Origin: Paraplanobispora siamensis
Lineage (GTDB): Bacteria; Actinomycetota; Actinomycetes; Streptosporangiales; Streptosporangiaceae
DNA length: 64,000 nt
Reading direction: 5' to 3'
Assembly (NCBI RefSeq): GCF_016863175.1
Contig: NZ_BOOJ01000005.1
Coordinates: 1 to 64,000, forward strand
Shown here: positions 33,599-40,935 of the stretch, piece by piece
Layout: every line of letters starts with the position of its first letter
Numbering within the stretch: the first letter of the stretch is position 1
Notes under the pieces: generated by a model
The model's database searches: none
Seen by the model: only the letters and a program-made list of their open reading frames with translations
What the model was told of the DNA's origin: nothing
Made by a program: the position numbers and the translations under genes

Positions 33599-35356
33599 GT
33601 GTCCACCCCCGGTCGGCATCGCGTGGCCGTCGGCGCCGAACGGCGCCGTCGGCAGGTGCGCCAACGTCTCACCCTCGCCGCCGTCGCGCTCGTGGTCGCC
33701 CTGGCCGGGGCGGGAGTGCTGGCGCTCGACCGGGTGGGCGGGCCGTGCTCGGGAGGCGACCCCGTCCTGGTCGACGTCGCCGCCGCGGTGGACATCGCGC
33801 CCACCGCGATGGAGGCGGCCGAGCGCTTCAACGCCGCCAAGGCGGAGGTCGACGGCCGCTGCGTACTGGTACAGGTTACGGAACAGCCGCCGGCCACCGT
33901 GCTGCGGACGTTGATCGGCGACACCGCGGGCGTGTTGCCGGCCCGTCCCGACGGCTGGATCTCCGACTCCTCCGCCTGGATCCGGCTGGCCCGCAAGCAG
34001 GGCGCCGACGACCTGGCGGGCACCGAGACCGTGATGGCGACCTCGCCCCTGGTCTTCGCCACCCGCAAGTCCCTCGCCGACCGGTTCGCGGTCGGCGAGA
34101 CCGACATGAACTGGCGGATGGTCTTCCCGGCCACCACCCGGGGCCGGATCCAGCCCAACGAGAACGAGCCCGACGTGGTCCGCGTCCCCGACCCCTCGCT
34201 CGCCGGGGCGGGCATCGCCACCGTGGCCGCGGCCAGGGACGTGGTCGGCACCGGCCCCGAGGCCGACCGGGCTCTCACCGCGTTCGTCCGCTGGGCGCAG
34301 GCGGGATCCGCGCCGGACTACCGGAGCATGCTCGAGGCGGTCGACGAGCGGTCCTTCTGGAAGCGGCCGGTCGTGATCGTCCCCGAGCAGTCGGTGTGGA
34401 CCCACAACCGCGCCCCGTCCGCGGACCCGGTGGTCGCCCTCCACCCCCGCGAGGGCACCATCAACCTGGACTATCCCTACGTGGTCACCTCCGCGGACCC
34501 GGCCAAGGCGAGCGGGTCGCGGGCCTTCGCCGACTGGCTGCGCTCCGCCGAGACCCAGGACGCGGTACGGCGCGCCGGGTTCCGCTCGGCCGACGGCGCC
34601 CTGGGCCCCTACTCGCCCGGACCGGAGATCCCGACCACCTCGCCCCGCACCCGCCCGACCATCCTGCCCGCCACGATCGACGAGGCGCTGGAGGCGTGGA
34701 GCAGGCTGGCGCCGCCGACCAACATCCTGGTCCTGGCCGACACCTCCCGGCACATGGCCGAGCCGATCGAGGGGCAGAAGGGCAAGACGAAGCTGTCGGT
34801 CGCCCTCGACGCCGCCCGCCTGGGCCTGCAGCTGTTCCCCAACTCCACCCACATGGGCATGTGGGAGTTCGCCGACGGCAAGGGCTCCGGCGACCGGCGG
34901 GAGGAGGTGGAGATCGGCCCGATCACCGAGCCGGACGGCGGTCAGGTCATCCGGCGCAGCCGCCTGGATGAGCTCACCCGCACCCTGCGCGCCGACCCCA
35001 AGCGGTCCAGCTCACTCAACGACGCGATCCTCGCCGGGTTCCGCGAGGTGACCGGCGCCTACGACGAGAAGATGAACAACACCCTGCTGGTCATCACCGC
35101 GGGCAAGGACGACGGCAAGGGCATCTCCGACAGCGGGCTGCTGCAGGCGCTGCGCGACGAGTGGGACCCGCAGTATCCCGTCCAGATCGTCGTCCTGGCC
35201 TTCGGCCGCGACCTCGACCGGTCCTCCCTCGCCCAGGTCACCGCGGCCACCAACGGCTCCCTGCACGTCGCCCAGCAGCCCGGCGAGATCATCGACGTCT
35301 TCCTGTCCGCCCTGGCCCGCCGCCTGTGCCACCCCACCTGCCGCCGAGCCTCCTGA
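33599..35356 (+). CDS. Membrane-anchored solute-binding / von Willebrand factor A fusion protein
   Basis: The 585-aa protein has a basic cytoplasmic start, one membrane helix (about residues 23-42) and a large outside region. Residues about 55-340 look like an ABC-type solute-binding fold (FNAAKAEVDGRCV, WISDSSAWIRLA, FADWLRSAETQDAV). Residues about 375-570 form a VWA domain starting NILVLADTSRHM. The metal-site motif DxSxS is DTSRH here, so the last serine is lost and metal binding is doubtful. No permease or ATPase genes are adjacent. Function is unknown; a surface binding or sensing role is inferred. Confidence 0.75.
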   Translation: MSTPGRHRVAVGAERRRRQVRQRLTLAAVALVVALAGAGVLALDRVGGPCSGGDPVLVDVAAAVDIAPTAMEAAERFNAAKAEVDGRCVLVQVTEQPPATVLRTLIGDTAGVLPARPDGWISDSSAWIRLARKQGADDLAGTETVMATSPLVFATRKSLADRFAVGETDMNWRMVFPATTRGRIQPNENEPDVVRVPDPSLAGAGIATVAAARDVVGTGPEADRALTAFVRWAQAGSAPDYRSMLEAVDERSFWKRPVVIVPEQSVWTHNRAPSADPVVALHPREGTINLDYPYVVTSADPAKASGSRAFADWLRSAETQDAVRRAGFRSADGALGPYSPGPEIPTTSPRTRPTILPATIDEALEAWSRLAPPTNILVLADTSRHMAEPIEGQKGKTKLSVALDAARLGLQLFPNSTHMGMWEFADGKGSGDRREEVEIGPITEPDGGQVIRRSRLDELTRTLRADPKRSSSLNDAILAGFREVTGAYDEKMNNTLLVITAGKDDGKGISDSGLLQALRDEWDPQYPVQIVVLAFGRDLDRSSLAQVTAATNGSLHVAQQPGEIIDVFLSALARRLCHPTCRRAS

Positions 35357-35587
35357 CCCCCGGGCCTCCCGGGGAAGAACGACCGGTTGAGTACAGCGGA
35401 GCGACGGAGTTGAGCGGTGAGGCCGCGAAAGCCGACGACTTCGTCCGATCGGTCGACATCCACAACAGCTTCGCTGTGACGGTTCCCCGGCTTTTCCTCA
35501 TGCCCGGCGATGTTACGCATGGCAGTTCGACGTCGACGGGCAGACTCTCACCCCGGTGACCTTCGCCGTGAGGCCGGACGCCGCACC

Positions 35588-36910
35588 TTAACGGGTGACG
35601 ATGAAGTCGGCGGCCTTTCTGGGGGCGCGGTCGCGGGGCGGGGCCGCCGGGCGGCCGATGGCCACGGCGCCCATGGGGTCCCAGGCCGGGGGGAGGTCGA
35701 GGACCTCGCGGACCACGTCGCGGCAGAACATCGTGGAGGACACCCAGGCCGAGCCGAGGCCCTCCACCGCGAGCTGGACCAGGAAGTTCTGCACGCCCGC
35801 CCCCGTGGCGACCACGAACATCTCCCGCTCGGCGGCGTTGCGGCGGTCGTCGCGGTAGGTGTGCGAGCCCTCCATGACCAGGCAGGGGACGGCCAGGTAG
35901 GGGGCGTTGCGCAGCACGTCGCCGCGCCGGACCCGCTTGGCGATCGACTCCTCGGAGAAGCCGTCGCCGCGCAGGTCGGCGATCCACGCCTCGCGCATCG
36001 CGTCGAGCAGCTTCTCGCGGATCTCCGCCGACTCCAGCAGCACGAACCGCCACGGCGTCGTGTGGTGCGGGGCGGGCGCGGAGATCGCGGCCTCCACCGC
36101 GCGGCGGACCTTGGCCCCGTCGACCGGCTCGGGGGAGAACTCGCGGATGGTACGGCGGGCGAAGACCACGTCGCGCGAGCCGTACCGGAACATGTCCTCC
36201 TCGGACTGGCGGACCAGTTCGCGGATGCCCGGGCCGTCGTCCTCGGTGGTGTACTCGGCCATGCCCCGGATCACCGCCACCGGGGTCTGCGCCAGCTTGC
36301 CCTTGACGAGGTCTCCGGCCGCGGCGAACTCGTCGGCCACCGCGGTCAGGGTGACCTCCAGCGCGTTGCCGTGGTCGTCGGACAGGCCCCGGTAGTCGAG
36401 CATGGGGGGCACCCCGGCGACGCCGACGGCCATGTCGGTCTGGCCGTTGCGCCACGGGCGGCCGAAGGTGTCGGAGACGACCACCCCGACCGATACGCCG
36501 AGCGCGTCGCGGATGCCCGCGCGCAGCGCCCTGGCGGAGGCGTCGGGGTCGGCCGGGAGCAGGACGACGGTGCCCGGCTCGGTGTTGGAGGCGTCGACCC
36601 CGGCCGCGGCCATGACGAAGCCGTGGGAGGTCTCCGCGATCACCGTCTCGCCCCGCCGGGCCACGACCCGCACGGTCTCGTCCGCGACGGCCTCGGCGCG
36701 GGCCGTGTCCCGGCGGACGCGGCCCTCGGCCTTGCTGATGATCTTGGAGGTGACCACGAGGATGTCGCCGTCGTGCAGGTCCGGACGGGCCGCGGCGATC
36801 AGCGCGCCGAGGTCGTCGCCCTCGCGGACCTCGGGGATGCCGTCGATCGCGAAGACCTCGATGCGGACCTCGGCGGGGACGTCGGCCTGGAAACGCCGGA
36901 TCCTGCTCAT
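35588..36910 (-). CDS. fbiB: Coenzyme F420-0:L-glutamate ligase with C-terminal FMN domain
   Basis: The 440-aa protein starts at the ATG at 36910, overlapping the fbiA stop by 4 nt, with GGGGAGGGGG upstream. The N-terminal CofE domain (about 1-240) adds glutamates to F420-0 and shows [27 protein letters not shown] and AVADEFA motifs. The C-terminal about 190 residues are a nitroreductase-like FMN domain ([22 protein letters not shown]). This two-domain form is the actinobacterial FbiB; the second domain reduces dehydro-F420 species in mycobacteria. Homology is strong along the whole length. Confidence 0.96.
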   Translation of the reverse strand: MSRIRRFQADVPAEVRIEVFAIDGIPEVREGDDLGALIAAARPDLHDGDILVVTSKIISKAEGRVRRDTARAEAVADETVRVVARRGETVIAETSHGFVMAAAGVDASNTEPGTVVLLPADPDASARALRAGIRDALGVSVGVVVSDTFGRPWRNGQTDMAVGVAGVPPMLDYRGLSDDHGNALEVTLTAVADEFAAAGDLVKGKLAQTPVAVIRGMAEYTTEDDGPGIRELVRQSEEDMFRYGSRDVVFARRTIREFSPEPVDGAKVRRAVEAAISAPAPHHTTPWRFVLLESAEIREKLLDAMREAWIADLRGDGFSEESIAKRVRRGDVLRNAPYLAVPCLVMEGSHTYRDDRRNAAEREMFVVATGAGVQNFLVQLAVEGLGSAWVSSTMFCRDVVREVLDLPPAWDPMGAVAIGRPAAPPRDRAPRKAADFIVTR

Positions 36911-37875
36911 CGCGCCCCCTCCCCGGCCGGACCCCGCTGCTCCGAGAGCCGCACGGCGAGGTCGACGGCGGCGCGGGCGATGTCGGCCGCGGCCTCGGCG
37001 TCGTGCATGATCAGGGGGCGCGCCTCCACCAGGACGCCGTCGAGGTGCACCCCGGCGTCCTGTTCGGCGACCAGCCAGCCGTCGACCAGCGGCGAGCCGT
37101 ACAGCTCCAGCACGGCCTGGGCGGTGGTCTCCACGCCGATCGCGGTCAGGCAGGCGTCGGCCATCCCGCGGACCGGGGCGCCGCCCACGATGGGGGAGAC
37201 GCCGACGACGGTCTTGCGCTCCAGGGCCTCGCGGATGCCCTTGATCTGCAGGATCGTGCCGATGCTGACCACCGGGTTGGACGGCGGCAGGATCACGACG
37301 TCGGCCTCGTCGATCGCCTGCAGCACGCCCGGGGCGGGGCGGGCCTCGTCGGCGCCCACCAGGATGATCCGCTCGGCCGGGACCGCGGCGCGCAGCCGTA
37401 CCCACCACTCCTGGAAGTGCACGGCCCGGCGGCCCTGCTCGTCATTGATCACGACGTGGGTCTCGGCCCGGTCGTCGCTCATCGGGATCAGCCGCACCCC
37501 CGGCTTCCACCGGTCGCACAGCGCGTCGGTGACCTGCGAGAGGGGGTATCCGGCGTCGAGCATCCGGGTGCGCACGATGTGGGTGGCGAAGTCGCGGTCG
37601 CCCAGGCCGAACCACTGCGGCTCCATCCCGTAGGCGGCGAGCTCCTCCTTGACGACGTGCGTCTCGTCGCTCCGGCCCCAGCCCTGCTCCTCGTTGATGC
37701 CGCCGCCCAGGGTGTACATCACCGTGTCGAGGTCGGGACAGACCCGCAGGCCGAACAGGGTGATGTCGTCACCGGTGTTGCCGATGACGGTGATCTCGGC
37801 GTCGGGGGACGCGGCGAGCAGGCCGCGCAGGAAACGGGCACCGCCGATTCCGCCGGCGAGGGACACGATGCGCAT
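36907..37875 (-). CDS. fbiA: 2-phospho-L-lactate / phosphoenolpyruvate transferase (F420 biosynthesis)
   Basis: The 322-aa protein starts at the ATG at 37875 ([19 protein letters not shown]). Motifs of the CofD/FbiA family include GGIGGARF (9-16), [12 protein letters not shown] (34-45) and [15 protein letters not shown]. It transfers a phospho-lactate or phosphoenolpyruvate-derived group from a GDP-activated donor to FO, giving (dehydro-)F420-0, the substrate of FbiB encoded downstream in the same operon. The guanylyltransferase (CofC/FbiD) that makes the donor was not seen in this window. Confidence 0.96.
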   Translation of the reverse strand: MRIVSLAGGIGGARFLRGLLAASPDAEITVIGNTGDDITLFGLRVCPDLDTVMYTLGGGINEEQGWGRSDETHVVKEELAAYGMEPQWFGLGDRDFATHIVRTRMLDAGYPLSQVTDALCDRWKPGVRLIPMSDDRAETHVVINDEQGRRAVHFQEWWVRLRAAVPAERIILVGADEARPAPGVLQAIDEADVVILPPSNPVVSIGTILQIKGIREALERKTVVGVSPIVGGAPVRGMADACLTAIGVETTAQAVLELYGSPLVDGWLVAEQDAGVHLDGVLVEARPLIMHDAEAAADIARAAVDLAVRLSEQRGPAGEGAR

Positions 37876-38115
37876 GGCGAACAGTCTTCCACCCCGGACG
37901 AGGGGCCCGGTCGAAGGGGGCGGGGCCCGGCCGGGGCCCATCTTTTCTCGATCGTTATGCGGGCCGTCTGCGCTGGCAGCGTCATCTCGGCAGATGCCGG
38001 AAGTATGCCTTTCTATAGGGTAGTGGGATACTTACGTGGTTGAAGTGCTTCCTGGGTCTACCGACGCTTAAGTCGGCCATGTGCAAAACTTGGCCCGGGT
38101 TTACCCGAGGACCCT

Positions 38116-40272
38116 ATGGGGGTAATTGTGATCAACGTCGACGCCGGTCGGCTCCGGGAACCGGCCGCGTGGCTCATGGTCGCCGCGGCGTGCTTCGGCA
38201 CGCTGGCCGACGTCAGACAGCTGCTCTTCGGGGACGCGTTCGGGGCGTCCTTCGCGGGACGCGCGGCCCTGTACCTCCCGCAGCTCGTCTCGCCGGTGAC
38301 CTGGGCCCTGCTCGTCGGCGCGGTGCTGCTGGCGAGCAACTTCGGCCCGGCCGTCGCGAGGCTGAAGATCCTCGTCTACGTGGCGGCGGGCACGCTCGCG
38401 GTGTCGGTGATCTTCGGGTTCATCGGGCTGCTGGGCGGGCTGTTCAGCGGTGCCGCCAGTTTCATCGAGAAGATCGAGTTCCTGCTGGAAGGCCTGCCGC
38501 TGCTGGCGCTGAGCGCGCTCGCGCTGCTCTATCTGCTGCCGAAGGCCGTCCCCTCCGGTCCCCGGGTGACCGAGTTCCACCCCCAGAGCTTCCGCCCCGA
38601 CGGGGGCTTCGGCGGCGGGCACCCGCAGCAGCCGCCCTCCTCGCCCATCCCCTCCTACGCCCCCGGCTCCGCGCCGCAGGCGCCGCCCATTCCGGGGCAG
38701 GCCCCCTTCGTTCCGGGCCCCGCGGCGCACGACCAGGCGCCGCAGGCCCCGTACGGCGCGCAGGTTCCGCAGGAGTCCTCCGCGCCCTACAACCAGCCGG
38801 CCCTCCCGCCCGCGCTGCCGCCCGCCCCGGGTGACGCGTACGCCTCCCAGGCCTCTGCCGCGCAGGCCCCGGGCTACGGCGCCCCCGCCGACGACCGGTC
38901 CTACGGCGCGCCGGCCGGTTACGGCCGGCCCCCGGCGCAGCCGTACGCCGAGCAGCAGCAGGCTCCGGCCTACGGCGAGCAGTCCTACGCGTCGCCCGCC
39001 GAGCCGCAGGCCCCGGCCTACGGTGCGCCCGCCGAGCAGCAGCCGGCCCAGCCCGCGGAGCCGCCGGCCTACACCCCGAGCCCGTACGTCGCGGCGGACG
39101 TCCAGCCGTCGGCTCCGGCCAGGCCGTACGAGCCGCCGCCGGGCTCCTACGAGCCCCCGGCCCACGCCTACGCCGCGCCCGCGGAGCAGCAGACCCCGCC
39201 GGTCCAGCCGGCCCAGTCCCAGGGGTACGTCCCCGCGCCGACGGATCCCCAGCTGTCGTCCTACGGCCAGGCCGAGCCGCAGCCGGCGGGGTACGGACAG
39301 CAGGGGAGCGCGCAGCCGTACACCCCGTCCTCGACGGAGCCTCAGCTGCCCTCCTACGGCCAGGCCGAACCGCAGCTTCAGCCGTACTCCTCCCAGGACT
39401 CGCCGTCCTCCTACGCGCCGCCGCAGCCCGAGGCCGCCCCGGCGTCGCAGCAGCAGCCGTACACCCCGGCCGACAGCCACCCCGGCCCGCCCTTCGACAG
39501 CCAGGCGCAGGCGTCCTTCCCCAAGCCCCCGGAGAACTACGGCCAGCCGCTGACGGGTTACTCCGGAGCGGAGTTCGCGCGGCAGGCCGAGCAGGTGCCG
39601 CACTACCCGGACCCGGCGGACGCCCGTTCCCAGCAGATCGCCCAGGCCTACCAGCAGGCCGAGAGCTACCAGCAGACCCAGGGCGGCGGGACCGAGCCGC
39701 AGCTGCGGGTGCCGGAGTACGGCACGCCCGGATACGACGACCCCTTCGGGCATCCGCAGGCCTCGCAGAGCTCGCCGCAGTGGGAGACGCCGCAGGCCTC
39801 GCAGAGTGCCCCCCAGTGGGAGACTCCCCAGGCCTCGCAGAGCTCGCCGCAGTGGGAGACTCCCCAGGCCTCGCAGAGCTCGCCGCAGTGGGAAACGCCG
39901 CAGGCCTCGCAGAGTGCCCCCCAGTGGGAGACTCCCCAGGTTTCGCAAAGTTCTCCCCAGTGGGAAACGCCGCAGACGTCACAGAGTGCCCCGCAATGGG
40001 ACTCCCAGGCTTCGCAGAGCGCGCCCCGGTGGGAGCCGCCGGCCGCCGACGCGACACTCCGGTTCGACCCGGCCGCCTACCAGAACGACCCGCTCAACGC
40101 GCCCGCCCCGCCGCAGGGCTGGGACTCCCAGCCGCCCATCGACCCGACGGCGATCTACACGCCCGAGCGTCCCGGGCAGGTAACGAACGGGGAAAACAGT
40201 GACAGAGAAAGGCCGGGCCCCGGTCAGGAGCAGAACACGTCCTGGTACGGTTCCGACCGCAGGGAGCACTGA
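38116..40272 (+). CDS. Four-helix membrane protein with long Pro/Gln/Tyr-rich repeat tail
   Basis: The 718-aa protein begins with about 155 residues holding four hydrophobic segments (near 14-35, 58-78, 87-112 and 120-145). The remaining about 560 residues are low-complexity, rich in Pro, Gln, Ala, Tyr and Ser, with YGQAEPQ-type repeats and, near the end, eight near-identical 12-residue units. The tail probably stays cytoplasmic and disordered. GAGGA lies 5 nt before the ATG. Similar Pro/Gln-rich membrane proteins occur near whiB in other actinomycetes, but I do not recognise a named family. Function unknown. Confidence 0.75.
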   Translation: MGVIVINVDAGRLREPAAWLMVAAACFGTLADVRQLLFGDAFGASFAGRAALYLPQLVSPVTWALLVGAVLLASNFGPAVARLKILVYVAAGTLAVSVIFGFIGLLGGLFSGAASFIEKIEFLLEGLPLLALSALALLYLLPKAVPSGPRVTEFHPQSFRPDGGFGGGHPQQPPSSPIPSYAPGSAPQAPPIPGQAPFVPGPAAHDQAPQAPYGAQVPQESSAPYNQPALPPALPPAPGDAYASQASAAQAPGYGAPADDRSYGAPAGYGRPPAQPYAEQQQAPAYGEQSYASPAEPQAPAYGAPAEQQPAQPAEPPAYTPSPYVAADVQPSAPARPYEPPPGSYEPPAHAYAAPAEQQTPPVQPAQSQGYVPAPTDPQLSSYGQAEPQPAGYGQQGSAQPYTPSSTEPQLPSYGQAEPQLQPYSSQDSPSSYAPPQPEAAPASQQQPYTPADSHPGPPFDSQAQASFPKPPENYGQPLTGYSGAEFARQAEQVPHYPDPADARSQQIAQAYQQAESYQQTQGGGTEPQLRVPEYGTPGYDDPFGHPQASQSSPQWETPQASQSAPQWETPQASQSSPQWETPQASQSSPQWETPQASQSAPQWETPQVSQSSPQWETPQTSQSAPQWDSQASQSAPRWEPPAADATLRFDPAAYQNDPLNAPAPPQGWDSQPPIDPTAIYTPERPGQVTNGENSDRERPGPGQEQNTSWYGSDRREH
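39757..40041 (+). repeat. 36-bp tandem repeat, eight units, encoding QASQSSPQWETP
   Basis: Units start at 39757, 39793, 39829, 39865, 39901, 39937, 39973 and 40006. Seven follow a 36-bp or (unit seven) 33-bp period. Each encodes a 12-residue block, QASQS(S/A)PQWETP, with small changes in the last three. Bases differ mostly at third codon positions, so the protein repeat is being kept. Confidence 0.9.
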
Positions 40273-40338
40273 ACGCCCCGGTTGATCCTCGCGGTCACCT
40301 GGGAAGGTTCCGTCGTCGCAGGCACGCGACGTGATAAA

Positions 40339-40363
40339 CCGGGGAGAGCGGGTCTTTCCCCGG
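40339..40363. terminator. GC-rich hairpin after the repeat-rich membrane protein
   Basis: CCGGGGA (40339-40345) pairs with TCCCCGG (40357-40363) around an 11-nt loop, 67 nt after the stop codon. There is no T-tract; it is a weak terminator candidate. Confidence 0.35.
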
Positions 40364-40365
40364 AT

Positions 40366-40379
40366 AGCGGCATGCCGCT
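40366..40379. promoter_or_regulatory. 14-bp perfect palindrome upstream of whiB
   Basis: AGCGGCATGCCGCT is a perfect palindrome 124 nt before the whiB start. It may be a regulator binding site. Confidence 0.4.
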
Positions 40380-40396
40380 TGACGCCACACCAGCAG

Positions 40397-40418
40397 CACG
40401 CGTGTAATTACAAGCGTG
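40397..40418. promoter_or_regulatory. 22-bp near-palindromic operator candidate upstream of whiB
   Basis: The site reads CACGC-N-TGTAATTACA-N-GCGTG: 20 of 22 positions are symmetrical, and the core TGTAATTACA is a perfect palindrome. AT-rich cores of this kind stand out in such GC-rich DNA. It lies 84 nt before the whiB GTG, a usual position for an operator or activator site. The binding protein is unknown. Confidence 0.5.
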
Positions 40419-40502
40419 TTGTTACGTCTTCCTCCGGGTGGGTAAGGGGGAGACGTTCATAAGGGGGGCTCCATATGCGGGCGGGCGGCAGGGAGGTGTG
40501 CA

Positions 40503-40763
40503 GTGACCGACCTGGTCATCGCACAGGACAGCAGCGCTGAAGAGCAGCTTGGCTGGCAGGAACGCGCGTTGTGCGCGCAGACCGACCCGGAGGCGTTCTT
40601 CCCGGAAAAGGGGGGATCGACCCGGGAGGCCAAGAAGGTGTGCCGCTCCTGTGAGGTGCGTGCCGAGTGCCTCGAATACGCGCTCGAGCACGATGAACGG
40701 TTCGGGATCTGGGGTGGGCTCTCCGAGCGGGAGCGCCGCCGGATCAAGCGTCAGGCCGTCTGA
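40503..40763 (+). CDS. whiB: WhiB-family iron-sulfur transcriptional regulator
   Basis: The 86-aa protein is WhiB itself (WhiB2/WhmD type) by near-complete similarity to the Streptomyces developmental regulator as I remember it. Four cysteines, C24, C47, C50 and C56, ligate a 4Fe-4S cluster. The G-rich turn GIWGG (68-72) and basic tail SERERRRIKR contact the sigma factor and DNA. In Streptomyces, WhiB works with WhiA to switch from aerial growth to sporulation septation; the mycobacterial relative is needed for cell division. The GTG start has GGGAGG upstream. Strong terminators follow it. Confidence 0.96.
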   Translation: MTDLVIAQDSSAEEQLGWQERALCAQTDPEAFFPEKGGSTREAKKVCRSCEVRAECLEYALEHDERFGIWGGLSERERRRIKRQAV

Positions 40764-40790
40764 GGCGACGACGCCGAATAAGGAAATCCG

Positions 40791-40810
40791 AGGCGCCCCC
40801 CGGGGCGCTT
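40791..40810 (+). terminator. Hairpin after whiB
   Basis: AGGCGCCCC and GGGGCGCTT (40791-40799 and 40802-40810) form a GC-rich stem with one G-T pair, just after the stop. It has no T-tract and may assist the stronger terminator at 40826. Confidence 0.4.
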
Positions 40811-40825
40811 GACGATATCTCGATG

Positions 40826-40858
40826 AGGTCACGCGGTCGTAGCCGCGTGGCCTTTTTT
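40826..40858 (+). terminator. Intrinsic terminator with T-tract
   Basis: AGGTCACGCGG (40826-40836) pairs with CCGCGTGGCCT (40843-40853), one G-T pair, with a 6-nt loop and TTTTTT at 40853-40858. This is a textbook rho-independent terminator for whiB, unusual in DNA of this GC content. Confidence 0.85.
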
Positions 40859-40935
40859 CGTTGGGGGGATATCGCCCCATATAAGGTGCCGTATCGTAGT
40901 CGCCCTGATCACCCCCCTTCTGAACCCCGGGACGC

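Noticed and set aside
35357-35587. Possible small gene between the VWA protein and fbiB
   Set aside because: Short open frames exist, but none has a ribosome binding site, a TANNNT leaderless signal or a recognisable sequence.
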